A stretch of DNA of 64,000 bases from Parvibaculum sp963975745 (lineage in GTDB: Bacteria > Pseudomonadota > Alphaproteobacteria > Parvibaculales > Parvibaculaceae), in NCBI RefSeq assembly GCF_963975745.1, contig NZ_CAXBIB010000002.1:1-64000 (forward strand), in the 5' to 3' direction. Position 1 is the stretch's first letter. Each line of letters opens with the position of its first letter. Position numbers and translations under genes: made by a program. This document shows positions 1 through 9,304 of the stretch, piece by piece. The notes under the pieces were generated by a model. The model saw only the letters and a program-made list of their open reading frames with translations, made no database searches and was not told where the DNA came from.

Positions 1-91
1 CTACAATCCAAATGCCACTCTCTTTTGCAGAGGAATCCCCAAGGGGAGGGTGGGACGTTGAAGACAGAGACGATGCTGCCACCCTGCCCTC

Positions 92-1220
92 CTACTCGAT
101 ATCCTCCACCTCCGCCGTCGTGCCCTTGACGCGGGCGGCGAGGGCGGCGGCCATGAAGGGGTCGAGGTCGCCGCCGAGGACGCGGTCGGGGTCGGAGGTT
201 TCGACGCCGGTGCGCAGGTCCTTCACCATCTGATAGGGCTGCAGCACATAGGAACGGATCTGGTGGCCCCAGCCGATATCGGTCTTGCCGGCGGCCTCGG
301 CCGCGGCGGCGTCTTCGCGCTTCTGCAATTCGGCTTCGTAAAGCCTTGCGCGCAGCATGTCCCAGGCGGTGGCGCGGTTCTTGTGCTGCGAGCGTTCGTT
401 CTGGCAGGCGACCACAATGCCGGTCGGAATGTGGGTGATGCGCACGGCGCTGTCGGTGGTGTTGATGTGCTGGCCGCCGGCGCCGGACGAGCGATAGGTG
501 TCGATGCGGCAGTCGCTCTCGTTGACCTCGATGTCGATCCTGTCGTCGACGACCGGATAGACCCAGACCGACGAGAAGCTGGTGTGGCGGCGGGCGGCGC
601 TGTCATAGGGCGAGATGCGGACCAGGCGGTGGACGCCCGATTCCGTCTTCAGCCAGCCGAAGGCGTTGTGGCCCTTGACGACGATGGTCGCCGACTTGAT
701 GCCGGCCTCTTCGCCCTCGTGGCGCTCGATCAGCTCGACCTTGTAGCCGCGGCGCTCGGCCCAGCGGGTGTACATGCGCAAGAGCATCTGCGCCCAGTCC
801 TGGCTTTCGGTGCCGCCGGCGCCGGCATGGACCTCGAGATAGGTGTCGTTGGCATCGGCCTCGCCCGACAGCAGGGTTTCGAGCTCGGCTTCGTCGGTTT
901 CGCCTTTCAGCGCCTTCAGCGCCTGCTCGGCTTCCGCGACGATGCCGGCATCGCCTTCGGCCTCGCCCATCTCGATCAGTTCGAGATTGTCGGCAAGGCC
1001 CGCCTCGAAGCGGCGCAGGCGAGCGATCGATTCCTCCAGCCGGGTGCGTTCGCGCATCAGGGCCTGCGCGTTTTCGGGGTCGTTCCAGAGATCGGGGTCT
1101 TCGGCTTTCGCCGTCAGTTCGTCATAGCGCCTGAGGGCTGCATCCCAGTCAAAGATGCCTCCTCAGCAGTGCGAGCGACTGCTTGATTTCATCGGCGAGG
1201 TTCTGGGTTTCGGCGCGCAT
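92..1220 (-). CDS. prfB: Peptide chain release factor 2, with programmed +1 frameshift
   Basis: RF2 releases finished proteins at UGA and UAA codons in the ribosomal A site. The product is about 375 residues, the usual length, but is read from two frames. A 23-codon leader (start at 1220, MRAETQNLADEIKQSLALL) runs into CTT TGA C, and reading must slip forward one base at about 1150 to enter the long frame ending at 92. The GGQ peptidyl-hydrolysis motif is near residues 248-250 (SGAGGQHINT). The codon-recognition tripeptide is SPY (about 203-205) instead of SPF. Downstream of mrcA on the same strand, about 300 bases away. Family assignment is certain; only the slip efficiency is inferred. Confidence 0.97.
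1146..1163 (-). promoter_or_regulatory. RF2 autoregulatory +1 frameshift site
   Basis: On the minus strand the sequence reads AGGAGG CAT CTT TGA C. The Shine-Dalgarno-like hexamer lies three bases before the slippery CTT, followed by the in-frame UGA, which is the same geometry as the E. coli prfB site. Low RF2 slows termination at UGA and favours the slip, so RF2 controls its own synthesis (established for the family). Confidence 0.95.
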
Positions 1221-1527
1221 GAGATTTTTTCCGGTGCCTCGATTGGAGGCGGAAAATAGGGGGGATGGCGGCGGGTGTAAAGGGTTCGGCGCCGGGGGGT
1301 GCATCGGAGGCCGGTTTTTGCACGCGGAGACGCGGAGGCGCGGAGAAAGGAAGGAAGGAAGAATGGACCACGCGAAGGCGCGAAAACGCGAAGAGGAATT
1401 GATTGCGCCTTCGGCGCGAAGAATTAGCCGGCGCGAAGCGCCAGAAATCTCCCCTTCTCCGCGCCTCCGCGTCTCCGCGTGAAAAATCCTTTTTCTTCGC
1501 GGCGCCGCGCCGAAGCGGCCGGCGACT
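1221..1527. repeat. Intergenic inverted-repeat element between prfB and mrcA
   Basis: This 307-base gap has no gene. A 27-base segment at 1321-1347 is repeated perfectly in inverse orientation at 1455-1481. Each arm is three units of an 8-base period (consensus NRCGCGGA). Inside the left arm a related 8-base period (NNCGCGAA) recurs at about 1370-1393, followed by a short hairpin (GCGCC TTC GGCGC) near 1407. It looks like an interspersed palindromic element. Because mrcA and prfB run the same way, a transcript through the gap would fold into a long hairpin. Confidence 0.75.
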
Positions 1528-4281
1528 TCAGTAGAGGCCGCCGGTGCCGGCGCCGATGTCGCGGCTCTGGCCGGTGGCGGTGCGGGGCGGCGGCCGGGGG
1601 CGGTCTTCTTCCTCGACGACGCCGGTTTCGCGGGGTTCGCCGCCGGAGGCGGCGTCCTCATCGTCGAGCGCGATGGCTTCGTCGGCCGGCATGCCCGCGA
1701 AGGGCGCGGAGGGGGTGTCGGGCAGCGCGAAGGGATCGACCGCGCGGGCGGGCGCCGCGTGTTGCGGGTCGTAGCCGGGTCCGCCCGTGCCGGGCGTGCG
1801 ATCGGTATTGATGTCGCCCGACATGTCGCCGCGCAGGAAATCGCCCGAGATGTCCCCGCTCCTGTCGAGCGGCCCGGTGTCGCCCGGGATGCCGCCGGCA
1901 ATGCCCAGTGCCGGGGCGACCGAGGTCAGTTGCGGTTCGGTGCCGGCCTTGAAGGCTTCGAGGATGGTGCCCGGACCGTCGCCCGAAGCCAGCGCGCCGG
2001 TCTTGCGGTCGATCTTGACCAGCGTAATGCCCGACGGCACGCGGAAGGGAATGGCCGGCTTGCCGCCGACCGCCTTCATCATGAAGTCGCGGAAGATCGG
2101 CGCCGCGGTGCGGCCGCCGGTTTCGGCGCGGCCCAAGGGCGCCGGTTCGTCGAAGCCGACAAAAACGCCGACCACCAGATTGGGCGAATAGCCCATGAAC
2201 CAGGTGTCGCGCGCTTCGTTGGAGGTGCCGGTCTTGCCGGCCAGCGGCACGCCGACCGCCTTGACCGCCGTACCGGTGCCGCGCTGGACCGCGCCTTCGA
2301 GCATCGAGGTGATCTGATAGGCGGTGCGGCGGTCCTCGACGCGTTCGCGGCTGTCGGGCAGTTCGGGCGGCTCGGGCGCATCGGCGAAGTCGAGTGTGCA
2401 GGCCTGGCAGGCGCGGGCGTCATGCTTGTAGATGGTGCGGCCGTAGCGGTCCTGGACGCGGTCGATCAGGGTCGGTTCGACCTTGAGGCCGCCATTGGCC
2501 AGGATCGCATAGGCGCCGGCCAGCCGCATCAGCGTGGTTTCGCCCGCGCCCAGCGACATTGCGAGCACCGGCAGCATGTCGTCGGAAATGCCGTAGCGGC
2601 GCGCATAATCCGAGACGGTTTCAGGGCCGGCATATTGCGCGAGGCGGATCGTCATCAGGTTGCGCGAATTCTCGAGGCCGAAGCGCATGGTCGAGGGGCC
2701 GTGGAACTTGCGCTCGTAGTTTTCAGGCTTCCACAGGCCGAGGCCCGGGCCCTGGTCGATCACGAAAGGTGCATCGAGGACCAGGCTTGCCGGCGTGAAG
2801 CCGCGATCGAGCGCGGCGGCATAGACGAAGGGCTTGAAGGAGGAGCCGGGCTGGCGCAGCGCCTGCACCGCGCGGTTGAATTCCGAGAGGCCGAAGCTGA
2901 AGCCGCCCTGCATCGCCAGCACACGGCCGGTATGCGGGTCCATCGCGATGATGGCGCCATTGACGGCCGGGACCTGCTGCAGCGTGTAGCGGCCGGCCTC
3001 TTCATGCGGCGCGACATGGACCACATCGCCGACCTTCAGCACATCGGCCGGCTTCGTCACTTCCGGGCCGAGATGGATGCGGTTGACGTTGGGCCGGGCC
3101 CATTTCATGTCCTCGAGCAGGATCGCGCCCTTGACGATTTCCTTTGCGAAGCCGCCGCCCGCCTTGCGTGCCGGGCGCAGGCCGACGGTCGCGCGGTCGG
3201 CAGCGACGTCGAGCACGACGGCCAGCGTCCAGGGCGCGAGATCGGACGGCAGCTCCATGGCGGCCAGCGCCTCCTGCCAGTTCTCGCCCGCTTCGAGCCG
3301 GGCCGCCGGACCGCGCCAGCCATAGCGGCGGTCATAGGCAACGAGGCCGTTCTTCAGCGCCTCGGAGGCGACTTCCTGAAGCCGCGTGTCGATGGTGGTG
3401 CGGACCGAGAGGCCGCCTTCATAGAGTTTCTGTTCGCCGAACTGCGTCAGCAATTCACGGCGCGCCTGTTCGAGAAAATATTCGGCATCGCGCATCTGCA
3501 AACCGCGCGGGCGCAGCGTCACGTCGAGTCCGGTGGCGCGCGCCTCGGCCGCTTCATAGGCAGTGATGAAGCGCTCCTCGGCCATGCGCGAAATGACCCA
3601 GTTGCGGCGCGCAAGCGCGCGGTCGCGGAAACGGAAGGGATGATAATTGCCGGGCGCCTTGGGCAGCGCCGCCAGATAGGCGACTTCGGCGACGGTCAGT
3701 TCGTCGAGCGGCTTGTCGAAATAGTTCAGCGCCGCGGCGGCGACGCCGTAGCTGCCGGAACCGAGATAGATCTCGTTGAGATAGAGTTCGAGAATCTGGT
3801 CCTTCGAAAAGGCGCGCTCGAGACGCAGCGCCAGCAGCGCCTCGCGCAGCTTGCGGTCGAAGGTCACTTCGCTGGAGAGCAGGAAGTTCTTGGCGACCTG
3901 CTGGGTGATGGTCGAGGCGCCGACCAGGCGGCGGTCGCGCAGCACGTTGAAGACGTTGTCGATGGTGGCACGGAGAATGCCGGTCGCGTCGACGCCGCCA
4001 TGGCTGTAGAAATTCTTGTCCTCGGCGGCCAGGAAAGCCTGGACCAGACGCGGCGGGATCGCCGCGATCGGGACATAGAGGCGGCGCTCGCGGGCGAACT
4101 CGCCGATGATCTGGCCGTCGCCGGCATGGACGCGGGTGGTGACCGGCGGTTCGTAATTGGCCAGCCGCGTGTAATCCGGCAGATCCTGGTTGAGACGCCA
4201 GGCATAGTAGCCGCCGGCCAGCACGACGCCGGTCACGAGCACCAGCAGGACGGCGGCAATGATCGACAGAACTCTCAGCAT
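1528..4281 (-). CDS. mrcA: Penicillin-binding protein 1A (bifunctional glycosyltransferase/transpeptidase)
   Basis: Class A PBP that polymerises lipid II into glycan strands and cross-links them in the periplasm. It has 917 residues. An N-terminal membrane anchor (about 5-27) is followed by a GT51 domain with EDKNFYSHGGVD (catalytic Glu 87), GASTITQQVAKN (121-132) and LELYLNEIYLGSGSYG. An OB-like middle region precedes the transpeptidase with S480-S-F-K483, SRN (539-541) and KTGT (683-686). The C-terminal 130 or so residues are Pro/Gly/Asp-rich and probably disordered. The upstream neighbour on the same strand is a cell-wall amidase, so synthesis and splitting enzymes are linked. Confidence 0.97.
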   Translation of the reverse strand: MLRVLSIIAAVLLVLVTGVVLAGGYYAWRLNQDLPDYTRLANYEPPVTTRVHAGDGQIIGEFARERRLYVPIAAIPPRLVQAFLAAEDKNFYSHGGVDATGILRATIDNVFNVLRDRRLVGASTITQQVAKNFLLSSEVTFDRKLREALLALRLERAFSKDQILELYLNEIYLGSGSYGVAAAALNYFDKPLDELTVAEVAYLAALPKAPGNYHPFRFRDRALARRNWVISRMAEERFITAYEAAEARATGLDVTLRPRGLQMRDAEYFLEQARRELLTQFGEQKLYEGGLSVRTTIDTRLQEVASEALKNGLVAYDRRYGWRGPAARLEAGENWQEALAAMELPSDLAPWTLAVVLDVAADRATVGLRPARKAGGGFAKEIVKGAILLEDMKWARPNVNRIHLGPEVTKPADVLKVGDVVHVAPHEEAGRYTLQQVPAVNGAIIAMDPHTGRVLAMQGGFSFGLSEFNRAVQALRQPGSSFKPFVYAAALDRGFTPASLVLDAPFVIDQGPGLGLWKPENYERKFHGPSTMRFGLENSRNLMTIRLAQYAGPETVSDYARRYGISDDMLPVLAMSLGAGETTLMRLAGAYAILANGGLKVEPTLIDRVQDRYGRTIYKHDARACQACTLDFADAPEPPELPDSRERVEDRRTAYQITSMLEGAVQRGTGTAVKAVGVPLAGKTGTSNEARDTWFMGYSPNLVVGVFVGFDEPAPLGRAETGGRTAAPIFRDFMMKAVGGKPAIPFRVPSGITLVKIDRKTGALASGDGPGTILEAFKAGTEPQLTSVAPALGIAGGIPGDTGPLDRSGDISGDFLRGDMSGDINTDRTPGTGGPGYDPQHAAPARAVDPFALPDTPSAPFAGMPADEAIALDDEDAASGGEPRETGVVEEEDRPRPPPRTATGQSRDIGAGTGGLY

Positions 4282-4374
4282 CGGGCGGTCTGCCCTCCGT
4301 CGGACAATGGGTTCACAGTATCGCCGTCAGCTAGAGCCGAAATATGGCCACTCCAAGGCGCGTCATCTCGTCGT

Positions 4375-5790
4375 CTAAAGCGGCCCCTCGGCAAGACGAT
4401 CGCCGAAATAGCGGTCGATGGCGCGGGTGAAGGATCCGGCGACGCCGGTGCGCCATGCGGCCGACACCAGCTGTTTCTCGTCGGAAGCATTGGTCAGGAA
4501 GCCCAGTTCGATCAGCACCGAGGGAACGTCGGGCGCCTTCAGCACGACGAAGCCGGCGAAACGGTGCGGCCGCTGCAGCATGGCGGTCTTCTGGCCGGCA
4601 TAGTCGACGATCGAGCGGGCGAAGCGGGCCGAATAGTTCTTGGTTTCGCGCTGGGCGAGATCGATCAGGATGCCGGTCACTTCGGGGCTCTCGCCCTGGA
4701 GGTCGAGACCACCGATCAGGTCGGCGCGGTTTTCCTGGCGCGCCAGCGCGGCCGCTTCCTGGTCGGAGGCGGTTTCGGAGAGCGTGTAGACCGAGAGGCC
4801 GCGCACATCGGGCTTCTGGATCGCATCGGCATGGATCGAGAGAAAGAGATCGGCCTTGTGATTGCGCGCAATGGCGACGCGTTCGCGCAGCGGAATGAAG
4901 ATGTCGGTCTCGCGCGTCAGATGGACTTCGTAGCGGCCGGTCGCGCGCAGCTGCGTGGCGAGTTCGCGGGCAAAGGCCAGCACGATGTTCTTTTCGTAGA
5001 CGCCGCTCCTGCCCGTGGCGCCCGGATCGACGCCGCCGTGACCGGGATCGATGACGACGATGCGGCGGCGTTCGAGGCGTTCGGCCGGCGGGCTCATCGG
5101 CACGGCGGCCACGGCCTCGATCTTCTGCGTGGCCTCGGCAGCCGCCGTCCGGTCGGCGGCCGGCGCGCCGGCCGTCTGCGCGAAGGTGGCGCTGTCGGTG
5201 GGCGCCAGGTCGAGGACGATGCGGCGGCCGAAGCCGGCCTGCGGGTCGAGGACGAAATTGCGCGCCACCGCGACCGGTTCGCTGGTGTCGATGACGACGC
5301 GGAAGGTATCGGCCTGGAAGCGGCCATAGCGGAAGCCGGAGACGAAGCCCCGGGCTTCGGGCTTGGCCTCGTCGAGGCGGAAGGGCACGCCGGTCAGGTC
5401 GATGACGACGCGGTAGGGATCGGCCAGCGTGAAGACGCGGTAGTCGACGGCGGCGGCATCGCCCGCCAGCTCCATCACGAAGCGGGTCTGGGGACCGTGA
5501 TCGCCGAAGCGGATGCCGGTGACGGCCGACATGCCCGGCGGCAGCGGCGCGGCGCGCGGAATGCTGGAGGCTGGCGGCGCATCGCTCAGCGCGCCGGTGG
5601 TCAGGAGGTCATTTTCGAGATCGCGGGCCAGCAATTCGGCCAGTTCGTCGACGGTCAGGCCCTCGGCGACGAAATCCTCGGCCAGCGCACGCATCGGCAT
5701 CGTCAGGGCCAGCACCAGGAACAACGCCAGCAGACCGAGAACCTGCCCCGGCCGTTCCAGACGCGCCCAAATCTGCCGATTCCGTCCCAT
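4375..5790 (-). CDS. N-acetylmuramoyl-L-alanine amidase with AMIN domain (AmiC type)
   Basis: Periplasmic zinc amidase that cuts the stem peptide from MurNAc, used in septal wall splitting. 471 residues. Signal peptide about 1-37 (hydrophobic stretch then ALA). An AMIN localisation domain covers about 87-195 (VTGIRFGDHG, YRVVIDLTG). The Amidase_3 domain covers 243-465 with zinc ligands His 251 (DPGHGG), Glu 266 (GVYEKN) and His 320 (SIHAD), and catalytic Glu 428 (VLIELGFLTN). Transcribed toward mrcA, 93 bases upstream of it; a shared transcript is likely. Its 5' side faces the rne leader, so the promoter lies in the AT-richer stretch near 5.95-6.03 kb or closer. Confidence 0.95.
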   Translation of the reverse strand: MGRNRQIWARLERPGQVLGLLALFLVLALTMPMRALAEDFVAEGLTVDELAELLARDLENDLLTTGALSDAPPASSIPRAAPLPPGMSAVTGIRFGDHGPQTRFVMELAGDAAAVDYRVFTLADPYRVVIDLTGVPFRLDEAKPEARGFVSGFRYGRFQADTFRVVIDTSEPVAVARNFVLDPQAGFGRRIVLDLAPTDSATFAQTAGAPAADRTAAAEATQKIEAVAAVPMSPPAERLERRRIVVIDPGHGGVDPGATGRSGVYEKNIVLAFARELATQLRATGRYEVHLTRETDIFIPLRERVAIARNHKADLFLSIHADAIQKPDVRGLSVYTLSETASDQEAAALARQENRADLIGGLDLQGESPEVTGILIDLAQRETKNYSARFARSIVDYAGQKTAMLQRPHRFAGFVVLKAPDVPSVLIELGFLTNASDEKQLVSAAWRTGVAGSFTRAIDRYFGDRLAEGPL

Positions 5791-6637
5791 TCACACCCGC
5801 CGCAGCGCCACCGTGGGACCCTCTTTCCGTGCCGTCCGTCACGGTTACCCGAACGCCACCGCCGGCCAGGCCGATCCGCCCCGACTGCCGGGCCAGGCCC
5901 GCGCAGCCATTTGCGGATCGCGTCCCGCTCAACAACTCACCCCATATAACGGCCAGATTACTTCAAAAATGGTTAGCGCGCCAAAATTTACGAAGTTTCA
6001 ATGGGTAGAATGGTTAATAACCGGGCGTCCGGGACCAATAAAGGCCATCGACGCCGTGCTTGCCAAATCAGCGCGGCAACGGGTACAAACGGACCGCACC
6101 CGGCGAGCCTCGGGCTTTCAAGGGTGCCGACACAGGATTTCGGGCAAACCGTCGCGCCGCCCCCCAACCGGTCTTCCGGGCGGGATGTCAGCGTCGACCG
6201 CGTCGGGCCCGGCGTTTTCCCAAGGCAAGCGTCCCGGACAACGCCAAACCAACGCAGCAGCGCGGGCCCGGCCCGCAACGCCCGCGTCCCGGCCCCTGGC
6301 CGGGTCCCGCCGGGCGGAGACAAGAACACGCCGGCACCCGGCGGCTCATTGGGTGCACCAAGGGTAGAGATGCACGACGCAGTTCCGCGACTTCACGACC
6401 GGCCGACCGGACAGGGCTCTTTCGAGAGCCGGGTCCGCCCGGTTGCGAGACCGGCTGCGCGGCGCGCCCTCGCCCCTCCTTTTCATCCTTTCCCGTCCGG
6501 ACCCGACGCGGCGCGCCTTGATGGCGCCGGCGCGGCGATCCGGGCTCATGCAACAAAAGGCGCATGCCAGCGCCCGTCCGGCCCGTCGCATTTGTGGCCG
6601 GACCGGCGCGGCAGACAGCGCTCCGGAGATATGCCCA
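5791..6637. promoter_or_regulatory. Divergent promoter region and long rne 5' leader
   Basis: About 850 bases without a convincing gene. The stretch 5945-6030 is clearly AT-richer than its surroundings and probably holds the promoters for the amidase (left) and rne (right). Toward rne there are clean hairpins: GCACCC/GGGTGC at 6334-6356, GGCTCT-TTCG-AGAGCC at 6415-6430 (a UUCG tetraloop) and CCGGT/ACCGG at 6439-6454. Open frames here have no recognisable product. RNase E in enterobacteria binds its own leader to autoregulate; a similar role here is inference. Confidence 0.5.
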
Positions 6638-9223
6638 ATGGCAAAGACCATGCTGATCGACGCGGCCCACCTCGAGGAAACTCGGGTTGTGGTCGTGAGC
6701 GGCAATCGCGTTGAAGAGTTCGACTTCGAGTCGGAAAACAGGAAACAGCTTCGAGGAAACATCTATCTTGCCAAGGTAACGCGCGTCGAACCGTCGCTTC
6801 AGGCGGCGTTCGTCGAATATGGCGGCAACCGGCACGGCTTCCTCGCCTTCAGCGAAATTCACCCCGACTACTACCAGATCCCGGTCGCCGACCGCGAAGC
6901 GCTGCTGCGCCAACAGGCCGCGGAAGCGCGCCGCGAACGCGACGAGGAAGATGCCGACGACGCGCCGGCGGCGCGCGCGACCGCCGACGCACCGACTGGC
7001 GCCAGCGATGCGGATGACGAGAATGACGAGGACGCCGACGCGCCGGAGAACGGCAACGCTGGCGAGGCGAATGGCGACGAGAATGGCGACGAGGCCGAGG
7101 CGGAGGATGACGGCAAGCGCGCCGCCGCCGTCGAGCGCGGCGAAACCGAAACCGTGCTCTCCGACGAGACGATCGAGTCGGTCGGCGCCGAAGATGCGAT
7201 GGAAGAGGCGGCGCCGCGCAAGCAGCGCGTCAATTACCGTTCGTACAAGATCCAGGAAGTCGTCAAGCGCCGGCAGATCCTGCTGGTGCAGGTCGTCAAG
7301 GAAGAGCGCGGCAACAAGGGGGCGGCGCTGACCACCTATCTGTCGCTTGCCGGCCGCTATTGCGTGCTGATGCCCAACACGGCACGCGGCGGCGGCATTT
7401 CGCGCAAGATCACAGTCGCGGCCGACCGCAAGAAACTGAAAGCCATCGCCGAGACGCTGGACGTGCCGGAAGGCATGGGGCTGATCGTGCGTACGGCCGG
7501 CGCCAAGCGCACCAAGGCCGAGATCAAGCGCGACTACGAATATCTGCTCCGGATGTGGGAGAGCGTGCGCGAACTGACGCTGAAGTCGATCGCGCCGGCG
7601 CTGGTCTATGAAGAAGGCAGCCTGATCAAGCGTTCGATCCGCGATCTCTACGACAAGGATATCGACGCCATCCATATCGAAGGCGACGAAGGCTACCGCG
7701 AAGCCAAGAGCTTCATGCGGATGCTGATGCCGAGCCATGCCAAGAATGTGCAGCCCTACAAGGAAAAGCAGCCGCTCTTCCAGAAATACGGCGTCGAGCA
7801 GCAACTCGACTCGATGCTCAACCCGACCGTCACGCTGAAATCGGGCGGCTATATCGTCATCAATCCGACCGAAGCGCTGGTTTCGATCGACGTCAATTCG
7901 GGGCGCTCCACCAAGGAACGCAATATCGAACAGACGGCGCTCAAGACCAATCTCGAAGCGGCCGAGGAAATCACGCGGCAGATGCGGCTGCGCGACCTTG
8001 CGGGCCTGATCGTGATCGATTTCATCGACATGGACGAGAACCGCAACAACCGCGCCGTCGAGCGCAAGCTCAAGGACTGCCTGAAGACCGATCGCGCCCG
8101 CATCCAGGTCGGCCGGATCAGCCATTTCGGGCTGCTCGAAATGTCGCGCCAGCGGATGCGCTCGGGCGTGCTCGAAGGCTCGACCGTCACCTGTCCGCAT
8201 TGCGCCGGCACCGGGCTTGTGCGCTCGGTCGAGTCGATGGCGCTGCATGTGCTGCGCGGTGTCGAGGCCGAGGCCGTCAAGGGCCGGGCGGCCGCCTTCA
8301 CCGTCAAGGTGCCGCCGGTCGTGGCGATCTACATGCTCAATCAGAAGCGCGGCAATGTGCTCGATATCGAGGACCGCTACGGCGTGTCGGTCTATATCGA
8401 GGCCGATGCGACGCTGACCGGTTCGGATCACAAGATCGAGCAGGCCGAAGCGCGCGCGCTGACGCGGACGCGGCCGGCACTGGGTGCGATCAGCATCGAA
8501 AGCGGCTATGCGGCCGAGGATGACGACATCGTCGACGCGGTCGAGGAAGACGAGGCCGAGGACGAAGCCGAGGAAACGACCGAAGCGGCCGCGCCCCGGC
8601 GCAGCGCCGAGGAAGGCGATGGCGAGGGCCCGCGCAAGCGCAAGCGGCGCCGGCGCCGGCGCAAGCCCGGCGAGGAACGCGAAGCCGGCAGCACGGCCGC
8701 GCCGTCGGACGATGGCGAGACCGGCGAGAGCGATGCGAATGATGCGGAAGCGGACGAAGCTGGCGACAGCAGCGAACGCGCCGCCGCGCCACAGGACGAA
8801 CTCGACGAGAACGGACAGCGCAAAAGGCGCCGGCGCGGACGACGCGGCGGACGGCGCAATCGCCGCCGGACCGAAGAAGACGGCCAGGAAACCCGGGCGG
8901 TTGCCGGCGAAAATTCGGCCGAGGGCGACGACACCGCGGGCGCGGATGACGGCGGCAGCGAGGCCGAGGCGGAAGCGCCGGTGCTGCTTTCCTATTCGCG
9001 CAGCGACAGCATGAGTGACGAAGAAGAAGCCGAAACGCCGGCCGAGGAAGAAGCCCAGGCAACGGTAATCGACCCGTCGGACGCACCGCGGACCGACCGC
9101 GAGGTCGAAGCGCCGATCGAAACCGAAAGCGATCCGCTGCTGGCCGAGGCGCCGGCCCTGCGTTCGGCCGAGCCGGACCAGCCCGCCGAACCGACACGAC
9201 GCGGCTGGTGGCAACGCCGCTGA
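6638..9223 (+). CDS. rne: Ribonuclease E (Rne/Rng family)
   Basis: Endoribonuclease that starts mRNA decay, processes rRNA and tRNA precursors, and scaffolds the degradosome. 861 residues from ATG 6638 (GGAG 10 bases upstream). The S1 domain is split by an acidic insertion at about 88-194, rich in Asp/Glu/Ala. Catalytic Asp 418 (VSIDVNSGRSTK) and Asp 461 (IVIDFIDM) are present, as is the zinc link C519-P-H-C522 (CPHCAGTG) used for tetramer formation. The C-terminal third is low complexity, with Arg-rich blocks near 665-677 and 727-744 (RNA binding) set among acidic stretches, as in alphaproteobacterial degradosome scaffolds. It ends at a strong hairpin terminator. Confidence 0.97.
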   Translation: MAKTMLIDAAHLEETRVVVVSGNRVEEFDFESENRKQLRGNIYLAKVTRVEPSLQAAFVEYGGNRHGFLAFSEIHPDYYQIPVADREALLRQQAAEARRERDEEDADDAPAARATADAPTGASDADDENDEDADAPENGNAGEANGDENGDEAEAEDDGKRAAAVERGETETVLSDETIESVGAEDAMEEAAPRKQRVNYRSYKIQEVVKRRQILLVQVVKEERGNKGAALTTYLSLAGRYCVLMPNTARGGGISRKITVAADRKKLKAIAETLDVPEGMGLIVRTAGAKRTKAEIKRDYEYLLRMWESVRELTLKSIAPALVYEEGSLIKRSIRDLYDKDIDAIHIEGDEGYREAKSFMRMLMPSHAKNVQPYKEKQPLFQKYGVEQQLDSMLNPTVTLKSGGYIVINPTEALVSIDVNSGRSTKERNIEQTALKTNLEAAEEITRQMRLRDLAGLIVIDFIDMDENRNNRAVERKLKDCLKTDRARIQVGRISHFGLLEMSRQRMRSGVLEGSTVTCPHCAGTGLVRSVESMALHVLRGVEAEAVKGRAAAFTVKVPPVVAIYMLNQKRGNVLDIEDRYGVSVYIEADATLTGSDHKIEQAEARALTRTRPALGAISIESGYAAEDDDIVDAVEEDEAEDEAEETTEAAAPRRSAEEGDGEGPRKRKRRRRRRKPGEEREAGSTAAPSDDGETGESDANDAEADEAGDSSERAAAPQDELDENGQRKRRRRGRRGGRRNRRRTEEDGQETRAVAGENSAEGDDTAGADDGGSEAEAEAPVLLSYSRSDSMSDEEEAETPAEEEAQATVIDPSDAPRTDREVEAPIETESDPLLAEAPALRSAEPDQPAEPTRRGWWQRR

Positions 9224-9247
9224 GACGACCGACCCTATCCATCCGAC

Positions 9248-9281
9248 AAAAGGGCCCGGGGCATGAACCCCGGGCCCTTTT
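9248..9281. terminator. Bidirectional rho-independent terminator
   Basis: A perfect 14-base stem (AAAAGGGCCCGGGG with its complement) closes a 6-base loop, with A-run and T-run flanks on each side. It sits between the convergent ends of rne (plus) and the GGT-like gene (minus), and can serve both. Confidence 0.9.
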
Positions 9282-9304
9282 CCGTTCAGGCGCCGAAGCC
9301 GGGT

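Noticed and set aside
1759..5949. Very long open frame on the plus strand opposite mrcA and the amidase
   Set aside because: It is an antisense frame kept open by GC-rich codon bias; both minus-strand proteins have complete catalytic motifs.
6188..9214. Long minus-strand open frame opposite rne
   Set aside because: Low-complexity product and antisense to an unmistakable RNase E.
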